Shown piece after piece: positions 10,157-20,515 of a stretch of 64,000 bases of DNA. The translations under genes and the position numbers were made by a program. Position 1 is the stretch's first letter; each line of letters opens with the position of its first letter. A model generated the notes under the pieces. The model was not told the origin of the DNA. It searched no databases and was given only the letters and a program-made list of their open reading frames with translations. Origin of the DNA: Colwellia sp. PAMC 20917 (GTDB lineage: Bacteria; Pseudomonadota; Gammaproteobacteria; Enterobacterales; Alteromonadaceae); contig NZ_CP014944.1 in assembly GCF_001767295.1 (NCBI RefSeq), forward strand, positions 1,054,001-1,118,000, read 5' to 3'.

Positions 10157-11563
10157 ATGAATATTTCTACTGGCAATAAAATCGGTTTTTTATGCTTCAT
10201 CGTCATATTAAGCATGTGGGGTTATGTTGTCTCTCATATTATTGGTATTTTTGATCTGCAAGCAATTAAAGATAAAAAGCACCATATATATTCGCTAAGC
10301 ATTGCTAACGAACTACGTCAAAGTTCAGATGACCTAACACGTATGGCACGTACCTATGTGGTTACCGGGGATGAAATTTATAAAGAGTATTACTTTGATA
10401 TCATTGCAATACGTAACGGGGATTCTCCTCGACCAAACAAATACCCTTCCACTTACTGGTATACGTCACTTACACCAGAACGATTTACTTCAGATAAATT
10501 AGGCATACAAGTCCCATTAAAGACCCTTATGGGAAATATGGGCTTTACAGAAAGTGAGTTGTTACTACTTCAACAGTCCCAAGCCCGCTCAGATAATTTA
10601 ATGTCTATCGAAAAACAGGCTTTTGCGTTAATGAAAGGACTCTACAATGATGGTAAAGGTACGTTTACCCTTAAAGGCGAGCCTGATAGGGCTTCTGCCG
10701 TTAAGTTATTGTTTTCACATCAATACCAGCAAGAAAAAACTGCCATCATGCAACCTATTCAAAAATTTATCGAAGCAGTGGAGACTAGGTTAATCGTCGA
10801 AGCTGATGAGTTTAACATTAAGCAAAATAAATATTTATGGTACGTCATTTTATTATTGGTTATTTCAACGCTTATGGCGTTAATTATTACTTTTTATGTC
10901 AGAAATAAAATTGTTCTCCCCATATTTTCACTGGTTCACGATGCACAAAATATAGCCGAAGGAAATTACCAAGCACGTAGCAAGGTCCTCGTAAAAAATG
11001 AAATTGGCTCACTGAGCAAAAATTTAAATAAAATGGCTAACCATATAGAACAAGACATTAATAAATTAAAAAAAATGGCGACAACAGATGAGTTAGTCGG
11101 CATTGCTAACAGACGCGCCTTTATGAAATCTTTGCAGCTTGAATTAGAGCGATCCCATCGTTATCAAGTTCCACTGTGTTTATTAATGTTAGATGTAGAT
11201 TATTTTAAAGTATTTAATGATACCTATGGTCATTCGATTGGCGATGATGTCTTAAAACTTATTTGCAACGTAAGCCAATTGGTACTGAGGGAGAATGATC
11301 TGATGGGGCGGATTGGTGGCGAAGAGTTTGCATTCATTCTTCCCGCTACCAACATCGACTTCGCATTAATTGTTGCTGAGCGCATCCGCGCGGCTGTTGA
11401 TAATGCCTTTCTTATTATTGATAATAAAAAAGTAAAGGTCACCGTAAGTATGGGGGCAACTCAATTAACTAACGCAGATGATGTTGGTTTATTTCTCAAG
11501 AGAGCGGATGTAGCCATGTATAAATCAAAGGAAAACGGGCGTAACCAAACCAGTTCTATTTAA
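10157..11563 (+). CDS. Membrane-bound diguanylate cyclase (sensor-HAMP-GGDEF)
   Basis: About 468 residues. The first membrane helix is at residues 10-30, followed by a periplasmic sensor of about 195 residues, a second helix near 225-247, a HAMP linker (residues about 250-305) and a GGDEF domain. The domain shows TTDELVGIANRRA, DVDYFKVFND and RIGGEEF. RxxD (REND) lies exactly five residues before GGEEF, an intact inhibitory I-site, so this cyclase should be product-inhibited. The start is ATG 10157 with AGG upstream; a TTG one codon earlier is the alternative. The periplasmic ligand is unknown. Confidence 0.9.
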   Translation: MNISTGNKIGFLCFIVILSMWGYVVSHIIGIFDLQAIKDKKHHIYSLSIANELRQSSDDLTRMARTYVVTGDEIYKEYYFDIIAIRNGDSPRPNKYPSTYWYTSLTPERFTSDKLGIQVPLKTLMGNMGFTESELLLLQQSQARSDNLMSIEKQAFALMKGLYNDGKGTFTLKGEPDRASAVKLLFSHQYQQEKTAIMQPIQKFIEAVETRLIVEADEFNIKQNKYLWYVILLLVISTLMALIITFYVRNKIVLPIFSLVHDAQNIAEGNYQARSKVLVKNEIGSLSKNLNKMANHIEQDINKLKKMATTDELVGIANRRAFMKSLQLELERSHRYQVPLCLLMLDVDYFKVFNDTYGHSIGDDVLKLICNVSQLVLRENDLMGRIGGEEFAFILPATNIDFALIVAERIRAAVDNAFLIIDNKKVKVTVSMGATQLTNADDVGLFLKRADVAMYKSKENGRNQTSSI

Positions 11564-11586
11564 CCGCTATTGACTAATTTTTATAA

Positions 11587-11610
11587 GAGAACAAACATAA
11601 CTTTGTTCTC
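11587..11610. terminator. Possible weak terminator hairpin between convergent genes
   Basis: Nine-bp stem, GAGAACAAA paired with TTTGTTCTC, loop CATAAC. It sits between the convergent cyclase and hydrolase genes. No clean T-run follows, so termination is only a guess. Confidence 0.4.
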
Positions 11611-11634
11611 AAGGGCTAGATATATCTTATAAGA

Positions 11635-12429
11635 TTAGTGTTGTTGAGCGATAAACTCTAACGAATGTTGATTAAAGAGTTCTGGGCTCTCAACATTGCA
11701 GACATGACCACATTTATGAATGGTGTGTAATAAACTGTTTTTATGTTGTTTAACCATTTCCATCACCGGTCCCAAAAACATATGGTCTTCCTTGCCCATA
11801 ATATAAAGGATAGGTATATCAATTTCTTTCTCTTTGAAATAACGCATCAAGGGGTTTACGTCCATCGCTAACTTAAACCAACGAATAAATTCTTTTTGGC
11901 ACAAACGTTTAGCTTCACGAACAAATAAGTGCCGCGATTCCTTATGGCGCTTTTTCGGCATCATAATAAAAGCAAATAAACGATACAACCACATGTATGG
12001 CAGAAAATGCTTAAAGGTATTTCCCAAATAAACCAAGATATTACTACGAGCATTAAAACGAGTGATAGCGCCACCTAGCACCATACTTGATACATATTGA
12101 GGCGCAATTTCAGCTATATTACGAATAATTATAGTTCCTAAAGAAATACCAACAAAATGTGCACATCTAATATTGTTATGATCTAAAACATCGATGATAT
12201 CTTCAGAGACTTTATTAAAGGAGTAATTACTATCAACAAAAGTTTGTACCAGATGACTGGACTTTCCGTGGCCACGAAGATCAAGTAAGAGCACATTATA
12301 AGTTTTTTGATAATCTCTGATCTGACGAAACCAAATTGCCGAACTACCGCCAGCACCATGGACAAAAACAACCCATACTTTACTGGTTTTATGTGGATAA
12401 ATAGTATGGAAAAGAATTGATTTGCTCAT
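11635..12429 (-). CDS. Alpha/beta-fold hydrolase
   Basis: 264 residues from ATG 12429, which has GAAG upstream; a GTG four codons earlier is possible. Features are the oxyanion segment FVHGAGGSSAIW, the LLLDLRGHGKS strand-loop, the nucleophile elbow GISLG with catalytic Ser, the acid in IMGKEDHMFLG, and the catalytic His in KCGHVCNVESPE. It belongs to the large serine hydrolase family; esterase, lipase or other hydrolase activity cannot be told apart from the sequence alone. It has no signal peptide, so it is cytosolic. Confidence 0.85.
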   Translation of the reverse strand: MSKSILFHTIYPHKTSKVWVVFVHGAGGSSAIWFRQIRDYQKTYNVLLLDLRGHGKSSHLVQTFVDSNYSFNKVSEDIIDVLDHNNIRCAHFVGISLGTIIIRNIAEIAPQYVSSMVLGGAITRFNARSNILVYLGNTFKHFLPYMWLYRLFAFIMMPKKRHKESRHLFVREAKRLCQKEFIRWFKLAMDVNPLMRYFKEKEIDIPILYIMGKEDHMFLGPVMEMVKQHKNSLLHTIHKCGHVCNVESPELFNQHSLEFIAQQH

Positions 12430-12689
12430 TACTTCAAGCACCCTATTACGATGAGTTATACAAACTTAAGAGTAGCTAGTATAGCTAAATTTAAAAAAAA
12501 TCTCCTAATAAGTTCGCTAATATACCGCCTTACTAGGTTAATACTTTAATGATGTACCCGTCTTAATTGACTATTTTGCGAAAAGATATAATAAAGTTTA
12601 GAATAGTTTATCTTCTTAATAAAAAGCCAATATCAATGGCGCTACTATTTTAGGTCCGGGCATTAAAACGTCTAGTCAAGGTAATCAAG

Positions 12690-12968
12690 ATGAAAAAGAA
12701 AACAGTAAACAGTCTCTTAAAAAAGCATGACAAACTTGTTCATAGTGAAAATGTTACTGTCGTCTCTCATGTTCAACGCGAACAAGATGAGTGGTTTATT
12801 AATACGGTAATGATAAAAGGCTGTGATGCTCCGTTCAAATATAAGCGGAAAAAAGCTTATAAATCGCTTAGCAAACAACAAGTGAATATGACCTATTATA
12901 CAAGCAATGAAATGATTGCCGGCTTTGAGATAGAAGTTATGAATATTGTTAGAATAAAAGTTGCCTGA
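12690..12968 (+). CDS. Small conserved-looking hypothetical protein
   Basis: 92-residue basic protein (many Lys in the first third and around residues 50-58) with no membrane segment and no domain that I recognise. It has an ATG start with a GGTAATCAAG stretch upstream, a plausible if weak Shine-Dalgarno. Its alternation of charged and hydrophobic residues suggests a real small folded domain rather than a chance frame. It stands alone between the hydrolase and the Yip1 gene. Confidence 0.6.
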   Translation: MKKKTVNSLLKKHDKLVHSENVTVVSHVQREQDEWFINTVMIKGCDAPFKYKRKKAYKSLSKQQVNMTYYTSNEMIAGFEIEVMNIVRIKVA

Positions 12969-13237
12969 TTTTCAATTAACACTGATATTTTTAATAGCTC
13001 ACACTTTTCTTTGAAAGAACAAAATAATATATCACTATATAAACATCTGTTATTTTCGGTATAAAAAGAAGTTATTTGCATTTAATTTAGCTTAATTGCT
13101 ATTCATCTCTTGACGAAAGCTTCGCCATCTTACATAAATAAGCTATCAATAATAAAAACATTGATCGACACAGACATTTATTAATAAAAAATAAAAAGCA
13201 ATAAATGTTATTTTGGGGACAGCGAGAGGATTTTATT

Positions 13238-13837
13238 ATGATATTAAATCATATATGGGGATTGTATACTGACCCTAAGAAAGAGTGGCACACAATTGAA
13301 AGGCGCCACGAAAGCTTAATGTATAGCATGGTTCATATTCTAACCATAGCGTTAATACCTGCCATTTGTAGTTATTTTGCCGCCGCTCATATTGGTTGGA
13401 CAATAGGCGTAGGAGATCCAATAAAATTAACTCAGGCAAGCGCAATGACCATGTCTGTCGGTATGTATTTTGGTTTGATCTTTGGTGTTATTGGTTTAGC
13501 TTTTTTAATTCAATGGATGGCAAAAACTTTTGATGCTAAGCCAGATTTTACCCAGTCTTTAGAGTTAGCCGCTTACACTGCAACACCGTTATTAATGGTT
13601 GGCGTAACCGCGTTATTTCCTGTTTTATGGTTTGTTACTTTAGCTGGACTAGCCGCACTTTGTTATTCTGTCTATTTACTTTACTCTGGCGTACCCATTA
13701 TGATGAATATTCCAGAAGAAAAAGGCTTTATTTATTCAAGCTCGGTAGTTACTTGCGGATTAGTTCTTTTAGTCTCTTTAATGGCATTTAGCGCTATTAT
13801 GTTAGGTATGGGGTTTGGCTCTGAATATATATCTTAA
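13238..13837 (+). CDS. Yip1-family inner membrane protein
   Basis: 199 residues from ATG 13238, which has a good GAGAGGA Shine-Dalgarno 7 nt upstream; an upstream in-frame ATG lacks one. The N-terminal stretch ILNHIWGLYTDPKKEWHTIE is typical of bacterial Yip1-domain proteins and is followed by about five hydrophobic helices. The role is unknown; homologues in gammaproteobacteria are uncharacterised membrane proteins. A strong terminator follows. Confidence 0.8.
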   Translation: MILNHIWGLYTDPKKEWHTIERRHESLMYSMVHILTIALIPAICSYFAAAHIGWTIGVGDPIKLTQASAMTMSVGMYFGLIFGVIGLAFLIQWMAKTFDAKPDFTQSLELAAYTATPLLMVGVTALFPVLWFVTLAGLAALCYSVYLLYSGVPIMMNIPEEKGFIYSSSVVTCGLVLLVSLMAFSAIMLGMGFGSEYIS

Positions 13838-13905
13838 CGCTTTTGTTATAAATTTAAGTCGATAAGTCATTTATTATAAATATATATCTTTAGCATTTGA
13901 TGATA

Positions 13906-13950
13906 AAAAAGCCCGCTTAGTGATAAACTAAGCGGGCTTTTATTTTATTT
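13906..13950. terminator. Rho-independent terminator
   Basis: 13-bp stem (AAAGCCCGCTTAG at 13908-13920 with 13928-13940), 7-nt loop, then a long T-rich run. It is bidirectional between the convergent Yip1 and purF genes. Confidence 0.92.
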
Positions 13951-14000
13951 TATTTTATTTTACTTTATTTTTCTATGGTGTCGTTCAGACAAGTCTGACG

Positions 14001-15518
14001 CTATTCAGCACCTTCATTGTGCATATCTATAATTGAATCAGCATTTTTATCTGAGTCTTCTTTATTCTCATTATTTCTCATCGCATCTAAACGCTCTAAA
14101 TAGCTCTGAGTAATGTCTTTAGTTATATATTGACCATCGAACACAGATGTCTCGAATTGTTTAATTTCAGGGTTTACAATGCCCACAGCACTAACTAAGT
14201 CTTCTAAGGTTTGAAAAATAAGTTTATCTGCACCAATTAATTGGCAAATATCGTCTAATTCACGGCCATGGGCAATGAGCTCATTGGCACTTGGCATATC
14301 AATACCATAAACATTAGGAAAACGAATTTCTGGTGCGGCTGAGGCAAAATAAACATTTTTTGCCCCCGCAGAGCGAGCCATTTCAATGATTTGTCCAGAA
14401 GTCGTCCCTCTTACAATAGAGTCATCGACTAACAATACATTTTTACCAGCAAACTCAGTTGTTATCGCATTAAGTTTACGGCGAACTGACTTCTTGCGCT
14501 GCTCTTGACCCGGCATAATAAAGGTACGGCCAATATAGCGGTTTTTCACAAAACCTTGACGGTATGGGATGCCAAGGTGTCGAGCAATTTCTAAAGCAGT
14601 ATCACATGATGTTTCTGGAATAGGGATAACAACGTCGATCTCTACGTCTTCCCATTCTTTTGCTATTTTATCACCCAATTTTTTGCCCATTTCAACACGA
14701 GAGCCATAAACAGAAATTTTATCAATTGCTGAATCAGGACGCGCAAAATAAACATATTCAAAAATACACGGGTTGTATGTTGGGTTCTTTGCACATTGCT
14801 GGCTGTGAATTTGTCCATCTTCAGTGAAATAAATAGCTTCGCCAGGCGCAACATCACGGACAAATTCAAAGTCGTTTGCATCAAGCGCTACCGACTCAGA
14901 AGCAATCATATATTCGATACCCGTAGCCGTTTCACGCTTACCAAAGACTAAAGGACGAATGCCATTAGGATCACGAAACGCCACCATGCCATGGCCGATA
15001 ATCAAAGCAACCGTTGCATAGGCACCACGAATGCGCTCATGTACATTAGATATTGCAGTAAAAATGTCATCAGGTGTTAATTTCAAATTTTCAGTCAATT
15101 GTAATTCATGACCGAGAATGTTGAGTAACAATTCAGAATCAGAGGTAGTATTTACATGACGACGTGCGACATTAAATAACCACTCTTTTAATTCAATCGC
15201 GTTGGTTAAATTACCATTGTGTGCAAGAGAAATACCAAAAGGAGCATTGGCATAAAATGGCTGAGCTTCTGAAGAACTTGAAGTACCTGCGGTTGGATAT
15301 CTAATATGACCAATACCCATGTTACCTTGTAATCGCAACATATGACGCGTATGAAACACGTCTTTTACTAAACCATTTCCTTTACGTAGTCTAAAGGTAT
15401 TGTTGTGAATAGTCACAATACCAGCAGCGTCTTGACCACGATGTTGAAGTACAGTTAATCCGTCATATAATGCTTGACCTACCGATGTTTTACCAACAAT
15501 GCCAACAATACCACACAT
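14001..15518 (-). CDS. purF: Amidophosphoribosyltransferase
   Basis: First committed enzyme of purine synthesis: PRPP plus glutamine gives phosphoribosylamine. The start is ATG 15518, because the mature enzyme needs Cys next to Met (MCGIVGIVG) as glutaminase nucleophile and GGAG lies upstream; an earlier in-frame start would bury the Cys. The Ntn glutaminase half ([10 protein letters not shown]-like motif, GHIRYPTAG) is followed by the PRPP-binding loop [14 protein letters not shown]. The length of 505 residues equals the E. coli protein. It lies downstream of cvpA, as in E. coli. Confidence 0.97.
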   Translation of the reverse strand: MCGIVGIVGKTSVGQALYDGLTVLQHRGQDAAGIVTIHNNTFRLRKGNGLVKDVFHTRHMLRLQGNMGIGHIRYPTAGTSSSSEAQPFYANAPFGISLAHNGNLTNAIELKEWLFNVARRHVNTTSDSELLLNILGHELQLTENLKLTPDDIFTAISNVHERIRGAYATVALIIGHGMVAFRDPNGIRPLVFGKRETATGIEYMIASESVALDANDFEFVRDVAPGEAIYFTEDGQIHSQQCAKNPTYNPCIFEYVYFARPDSAIDKISVYGSRVEMGKKLGDKIAKEWEDVEIDVVIPIPETSCDTALEIARHLGIPYRQGFVKNRYIGRTFIMPGQEQRKKSVRRKLNAITTEFAGKNVLLVDDSIVRGTTSGQIIEMARSAGAKNVYFASAAPEIRFPNVYGIDMPSANELIAHGRELDDICQLIGADKLIFQTLEDLVSAVGIVNPEIKQFETSVFDGQYITKDITQSYLERLDAMRNNENKEDSDKNADSIIDMHNEGAE

Positions 15519-15630
15519 GCGTTTATTCTCCACAGAACTAAGTTTAAGGGCGTTTTAATAACATAAACGCTAAGTAAATAAAAATTATACTAATGAACAT
15601 CAGCCCCATTTTCATGGCACTACAATAACG

Positions 15631-16113
15631 TTATTTCAAAAAGCTTGATGAATTCTTTAGGTATTCGAAAAACCATTCAACAATGAGTGTAAACTCGGGG
15701 ATGAGTTGAGAACTTGCCCACCATGCGGTTGATGACGCTGGCGTAAATGCATCCATAAAAAATAATACTGCGCTGATAACTAACACGCCACGTAATGCAC
15801 CAAAAACAAGCCCTAGCAGGCGATCGGTTCCAGACAAACCGGTTTTACTGACCAATTGACCAATAAGATAATTTACCATAGCGCCAAGAATTAACGTGGT
15901 AATAAAAAGAATAGCAATTGCCGCGGCATTACGTAGGACTTGATCGGAAATGTTTGTCAATAAACTAGCAAGATTTACATAGAAGTGGCTGGCAATAAAG
16001 AAGGCACTGATCCAGATAACTAGCGAAACTGCTTCTTTAACAAAGCCGCGAACCAAGCTAATTAATGTTGAAATGCCTACAATTGCCAAGATGGCATAGT
16101 CTATCCAAACCAT
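15631..16113 (-). CDS. cvpA: CvpA-family inner membrane protein
   Basis: 160 residues with four predicted membrane helices and the family signature around [13 protein letters not shown] and [17 protein letters not shown]. In E. coli CvpA is needed for colicin V production and contributes to envelope homeostasis; its exact role is unresolved. The conserved position directly before purF supports the name. Confidence 0.93.
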   Translation of the reverse strand: MVWIDYAILAIVGISTLISLVRGFVKEAVSLVIWISAFFIASHFYVNLASLLTNISDQVLRNAAAIAILFITTLILGAMVNYLIGQLVSKTGLSGTDRLLGLVFGALRGVLVISAVLFFMDAFTPASSTAWWASSQLIPEFTLIVEWFFEYLKNSSSFLK

Positions 16114-16271
16114 AAATTAATCGTTACCAATGAATATTTACCAGCATAATAAGGCGCGCATTCTAACAGAAACGCCCCTTATTTTACCAATGTTTTATTT
16201 AAAATAGCCATTGCCATTGAAAGTGCTTAACTACTTTTTACACCGTATTATTGAGCAGTGGTTATAACTTA

Positions 16272-16895
16272 TTATTTTGTTGGGTAAAAACGAGCAATTT
16301 TACCTTCAACACCGGTTAATTTTTTCAATGCTGGGATTTTTTTTATCAATGAGTTTTTGATAAGTTCAGGGCCAATGAAAACTTTAATTAATGGGCCGTT
16401 TTTTGTTTTTATCGGTTTTGTGAAAGCGGTATAACCATTATCTTTAAGCTTGAGTAATAACTGTGCAACATTTTTTTTATGACGAAAACTGCCCAGCTGT
16501 ACTACCCATGCTTGTTGCAACACGGACTTTTCTGGCAAAATATTATCTACTGCTTGCTCAGTTAACGCTTTATCGTCTTCTTTGGTCGCCACAGCGTTAT
16601 TTAAGCTCGGGTCACTCTCTATTTCGCTCGTATCTTTTATTGCTTGTTCAGTCGAAGAGATATCGTCATCTAACGCCGCTTCATCACTCAGCATTTCGTC
16701 GGTATTTATAACAATTTTATCTTCAGGAAAGCTTGGAGTGTTCTTAACAAACTCGACCTTAGGCGGAGCTGGAATTTTTTCAAACTCATCTTGATAGGTC
16801 TTTTTATTACCATCTAGTAAGTCTGGCAAAATAATAATAGCAACCGCAGCCACAATAATGGTGCCAACTAAGCGGTTTTGAAAAGGTGTAGACAA
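16272..16895 (-). CDS. dedD: DedD-like SPOR-domain cell division protein
   Basis: 207 residues: a cytoplasmic N-terminus, one membrane helix (residues about 9-25), an acidic, low-complexity periplasmic linker and a C-terminal SPOR domain from about residue 128 (AWVVQLGSFRHKKNVAQLLLKLK ... IKVFIGP, abridged) that binds denuded septal peptidoglycan. The start is TTG 16895, supported by GGGAG seven nt upstream and the absence of an ATG before the membrane helix. Position between folC and cvpA as in E. coli. Confidence 0.88.
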   Translation of the reverse strand: MSTPFQNRLVGTIIVAAVAIIILPDLLDGNKKTYQDEFEKIPAPPKVEFVKNTPSFPEDKIVINTDEMLSDEAALDDDISSTEQAIKDTSEIESDPSLNNAVATKEDDKALTEQAVDNILPEKSVLQQAWVVQLGSFRHKKNVAQLLLKLKDNGYTAFTKPIKTKNGPLIKVFIGPELIKNSLIKKIPALKKLTGVEGKIARFYPTK

Positions 16896-16925
16896 ATGGA
16901 ACTCCCAGGCTGCAGTTAATAAAAA

Positions 16926-18218
16926 CTACAGCAATAAACGTCGGACTTCAGCTACGGTGTAAAATGATCCAAACACTAAGATCAAATCTGTTGCTGTTGA
17001 ATTTTTGTTAGCCATTCTAAATGCCTCAGTGATATTGTCAAAACAATTAGCTGAATCTTCATTTAATAACAATTTTTCGGCTAACTCTTTTGCGGTAGCT
17101 CCACGAGGCATAGATAAACTGCCTAAATACCATTGATCAACCAATGCAGATAATGGCCCAAAGGTGTTAGCAATATCTTTGTCTTTTAACATACCAGTAA
17201 CCGCATAAAGCTTGTCATACTTTTGCGTCTTTAAATACTCAACTAAATAACGTGCTGCTTGAGGATTATGACCCACATCAAGTAGCACCGGACTGTTTAA
17301 CGATTTTTTACTGATAAGCTCAGTTCGACCGGCAACTTTTGTTTGGTTTATTAAGACATTTACACTTTCAGTATTAAAAACAACAGAACAATCATTAAGT
17401 AAAGCCAATACCGTTAGTGCTGTTGCTACATTATCTTGAGGTATAAAAGGCTTATTTAAATCATTGATTTGGTACTCGCCAAATGTCCAACGCCACAAGG
17501 AGTGACAAGCGGGTACTTGGTGCTGTTCAATAGAGAAATCATCACCTCGCAGACTGACCACGGCTTTAAGTTTTTTAGCATGGGCAAGTACTGATATAGG
17601 ACAATCGGTATCACCAATAACAACTTTTTGATGCGCACGCATGATACCCGCTTTTTCAAAGCCAATACTTTCGCGATTATCACCTAGGTACGCTTGATGG
17701 TCTAAGTCTATCGTGGTTATAACCGCAATATCAGCGTCAATTAAGTTTGTGGCATCTAAACGCCCACCCAAACCTACTTCCAAAATAATAAAAGCAGGTT
17801 TTCTTTCCATTAAAACTAAAAATGCGGCTAATGTTGTGTATTCATAATAGGTTAGTGAAATATCACCACGTTGTTGCTCTATTTGCTCAAAGGCGTTGAT
17901 CAATGACTGACTGTCAACGTCAATATTATTAATACGTAAGCGTTCATTGAACTTTTCAATATGTGGTGAAGAATAAACCGCAACTGTTTTATCATCACCG
18001 AGCAAAGCATTTTCAATAAAAGCACAGGTAGTGCCTTTACCATTAGTTCCTGCAACCGTGATCACTTGAGCAAAACTGAAATCAATATTTAATCGCTTAG
18101 CCACATGCGAAATGCGTGTGAGCCCCAAGTCGATCTCAGTTAAATGTATTGTTTCTAAATAAGAAAGCCATTGAGCTAGCGACTTGCTAGCAAAATGGCT
18201 TTTGTTGTTTATTGGCAT
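16926..18218 (-). CDS. folC: Dihydrofolate synthase / folylpolyglutamate synthase
   Basis: 430-residue Mur-ligase-family enzyme that adds glutamate to dihydropteroate and to folates. P-loop VAGTNGKGTTCAFIE, the Omega-loop and YSSPHIEKFNERLRIN, GLGGRLDATN with metal ligand, and the C-terminal HNPQAARYL motif are all present. It lies 7 nt after accD, in the conserved accD-folC-dedD-cvpA-purF order. Confidence 0.95.
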   Translation of the reverse strand: MPINNKSHFASKSLAQWLSYLETIHLTEIDLGLTRISHVAKRLNIDFSFAQVITVAGTNGKGTTCAFIENALLGDDKTVAVYSSPHIEKFNERLRINNIDVDSQSLINAFEQIEQQRGDISLTYYEYTTLAAFLVLMERKPAFIILEVGLGGRLDATNLIDADIAVITTIDLDHQAYLGDNRESIGFEKAGIMRAHQKVVIGDTDCPISVLAHAKKLKAVVSLRGDDFSIEQHQVPACHSLWRWTFGEYQINDLNKPFIPQDNVATALTVLALLNDCSVVFNTESVNVLINQTKVAGRTELISKKSLNSPVLLDVGHNPQAARYLVEYLKTQKYDKLYAVTGMLKDKDIANTFGPLSALVDQWYLGSLSMPRGATAKELAEKLLLNEDSANCFDNITEAFRMANKNSTATDLILVFGSFYTVAEVRRLLL

Positions 18219-18225
18219 AGTGTTG

Positions 18226-19086
18226 TTATGAAACGTTAAGGCTTGGATGTCCCATGAATTTAGCTAACATACGAGAAAGCGTACTACGCATTTCACGTCG
18301 GTCAACAATAATATCAATAGCACCCTTTTCTTTTAAAAATTCACTACGCTGAAAACCTTCAGGTAACTTCTCTCGAACAGTTTGTTCAATAACACGTGGA
18401 CCCGCAAAGCCAATTAACGCTTTAGGCTCTGCAACGTTAATATCGCCGAGCATGGCTAAACTTGCAGATACGCCGCCCATCGTAGGGTCAGTTAATACCG
18501 AAACGTAAGGCAAGCCTTTTTCGCTCATTTTCGCTAATGCTGCACTTGTTTTTGCCATTTGCATTAATGAAAATAATGCTTCTTGCATACGTGCTCCGCC
18601 ACTTGCAGAAAAACAAACAAGTGGTAGGTTATGCTCAAGGCAGTATTCAACACCTTTAACAAAACGAGCGCCAACAACTGATGCCATTGAACCACCTAGA
18701 AAAGCAAACTCAAACGCAGCAGCAACGATAGGCATACCATTAAGTTCGCCTCTCATAACAACCAGTGCATCTTTTTCACCGGTACTTTTTTGTGCAGCGC
18801 TTAAACGGTCTTTATAACGTTTTGAATCTTTGAACTTTAAAATATCCTGTGCTTCAAACTCTTCACCTAATTCAGCGCGATTATTTGCATCTAAAAAGCA
18901 ATCAATACGTTTGCGTGCTGAAATACGCATATGGTGATCACATTTTGGACAAACAGATAATAATCTATCGAGTTCTGCTTTATAAAGTACTGCATTACAA
19001 GAAGTACACTTGCTCCAAACGCCTTCAGGGATATTACGTTTTTGGGTGGTTTTTGCTTTTGGGAGAATTTTTTCTATCCAGCTCAT
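18226..19086 (-). CDS. accD: Acetyl-CoA carboxylase carboxyltransferase subunit beta
   Basis: 286 residues. The N-terminal C4 zinc ribbon (CTSC ... CPKC, residues about 28-50) is followed by the carboxyltransferase domain with [11 protein letters not shown] and the [10 protein letters not shown] oxyanion region. It works with AccA to transfer CO2 from biotin to acetyl-CoA in fatty acid synthesis. It has an ATG start and heads the minus-strand run accD-folC-dedD-cvpA-purF. Confidence 0.96.
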   Translation of the reverse strand: MSWIEKILPKAKTTQKRNIPEGVWSKCTSCNAVLYKAELDRLLSVCPKCDHHMRISARKRIDCFLDANNRAELGEEFEAQDILKFKDSKRYKDRLSAAQKSTGEKDALVVMRGELNGMPIVAAAFEFAFLGGSMASVVGARFVKGVEYCLEHNLPLVCFSASGGARMQEALFSLMQMAKTSAALAKMSEKGLPYVSVLTDPTMGGVSASLAMLGDINVAEPKALIGFAGPRVIEQTVREKLPEGFQRSEFLKEKGAIDIIVDRREMRSTLSRMLAKFMGHPSLNVS

Positions 19087-19301
19087 AATTTATTTTTGCC
19101 TTCTTTTACCTAATATGTTCATGGGAACATAGGAAAACTTGCCAATATTGGTTTCGAACCTATCAGCAAATTGTTAATTTTTTGAATTATTCTAACTATA
19201 ACCGACAATTAAAGCACATTTAACCCTACTATGAATACAAAAAACTGGTCTGTTTTGTTGGAATTAGCAGTTTGTAATTACTCATTCTGTCACTATTTAT
19301 C

Positions 19302-20084
19302 TCAAAGTAAAAACAGTGGCCCCAGCGGAGGTTTTGGAATGTTGAACTCTTGTGGGTAGTCAACACCAACAAAATACAAACCTGCAGCAGATGCCATCAT
19401 GCCAGCTACACAACGATTTTTAGCTTCAAGTACTTCGCCCAACCACGCTACTGTTTCTAATTGTTGGCCTATACGCATTAAACTACCCGCAATATTTCTC
19501 ACCATATGATGTAAAAAAGCATTGCCTTTAACATCAATAATAACAAAATCACCTTGACGTGAAACATTACAGTGAATCAATGTTCTAACCGGTGAATGTG
19601 ACTGACAATGAACGGTACGAAAGGAAGTAAAATCATGTTTACCCAATAAAGACTGTGCCGCTTGATGCATTAACTTTTCATCAAGTGGATAATGACAGCA
19701 GGTTATTCCTTGGCTTAAAATTGCAGATCTTAAACGATTGTTATTAATAACATAGCGATAACGACGTGCTGTGGCGCTAAATCGAGCATGAAAACTGTCG
19801 TCCACTTGCTTAACCCAAGACACAGCAATATCACTAGGTAGATTGGTATTTACGCCCAGTGTCCAAGCAACATCTTTACGAACTTTGTCGGTTTCAAAGT
19901 GAATAACTTGGTTAGTCGCACTAACACCCGTATCAGTTCTGCCTGCACAAATAACTTCAATTTTTTCATCAGCAATTTTTGATAAAGCTTTTTCTACATT
20001 TTGCTGAACACTAACCGCATTTTTTTGTCGTTGCCAACCGTGATAACGGCTTCCATCGTATTCAATACCTAAAGCGTAACGCAT
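19302..20084 (-). CDS. truA: tRNA pseudouridine(38-40) synthase
   Basis: 260 residues from ATG 20084, which has GGGAG six nt upstream; a TTG one codon earlier is in frame but less likely. The catalytic Asp is in the [11 protein letters not shown] motif. The N-terminal [14 protein letters not shown] and [11 protein letters not shown] motifs are typical of TruA. It modifies U38-U40 in the anticodon arm of several tRNAs. Located between fimV and accD as in related bacteria. Confidence 0.96.
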   Translation of the reverse strand: MRYALGIEYDGSRYHGWQRQKNAVSVQQNVEKALSKIADEKIEVICAGRTDTGVSATNQVIHFETDKVRKDVAWTLGVNTNLPSDIAVSWVKQVDDSFHARFSATARRYRYVINNNRLRSAILSQGITCCHYPLDEKLMHQAAQSLLGKHDFTSFRTVHCQSHSPVRTLIHCNVSRQGDFVIIDVKGNAFLHHMVRNIAGSLMRIGQQLETVAWLGEVLEAKNRCVAGMMASAAGLYFVGVDYPQEFNIPKPPLGPLFLL

Positions 20085-20152
20085 CAATAACTCCCGATTA
20101 TAATGGGCGCATTATCCAATATTTTAAGGTTTATGCCAATCAGGTTCTTTGA

Positions 20153-20458
20153 TTATATAAAAAAAGCCACAACAGTAGCTTTTATAGAATGAAATAACGT
20201 CTCTTGATTAGCTAATATTATCAAGTAGTTGCTGAGCATCAAATTGTTGCTGGGCATCACCTTTTGCTACTACATCTTGTAATATTACTTCGGCGTTTTC
20301 TATTATTGCGCCTATTTCTTTTATAGAGTGAAATAACGTCTCTTGATTAACTAATATTATCAAGTAGTTGCTGAGCATCAAATTGTTGCTGGGCATCACC
20401 TTTTGCTACTACGTCTTGTAATATTACTTCGGCGTTTTCTATTATTGCGCCTATTTCT
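20153..20458 (-). pseudogene. Two tandem extra copies of the fimV 3' end
   Basis: The last 35 or so codons of fimV, including the stop, recur twice downstream of the real gene. Copy A occupies about 20153-20317 and includes a decayed copy of the fimV terminator hairpin (one stem mismatch). Copy B occupies about 20318-20458 and lacks the hairpin. Both encode the same peptide ending QQLLDNIS. Against the real gene the substitutions I see are synonymous, and both copies share a 3-nt in-frame length change near the start of the block (EIGAIIENA instead of EIGDNENA). No start codon, ribosome site or promoter is apparent, so they are probably not expressed as proteins. Confidence 0.85.
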
Positions 20459-20464
20459 ATTATA

Positions 20465-20495
20465 TAAAAAAAAGCCACAACAGTGGCTTTTATAG
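20465..20495 (-). terminator. fimV rho-independent terminator
   Basis: Nine-bp stem (AAAAGCCAC at 20470-20478 with GTGGCTTTT at 20483-20491, loop AACA); read on the minus strand it ends in an eight-T run. It lies 25 nt after the fimV stop. Confidence 0.85.
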
Positions 20496-20515
20496 AATGA
20501 AATAACGTCTTTTGA

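Noticed and set aside
20208-20399. Short minus-strand frame in the fimV tail duplication
   Set aside because: It is made of the duplicated fimV end plus out-of-frame spacer; no Shine-Dalgarno or promoter. Treated as part of the repeat remnant.
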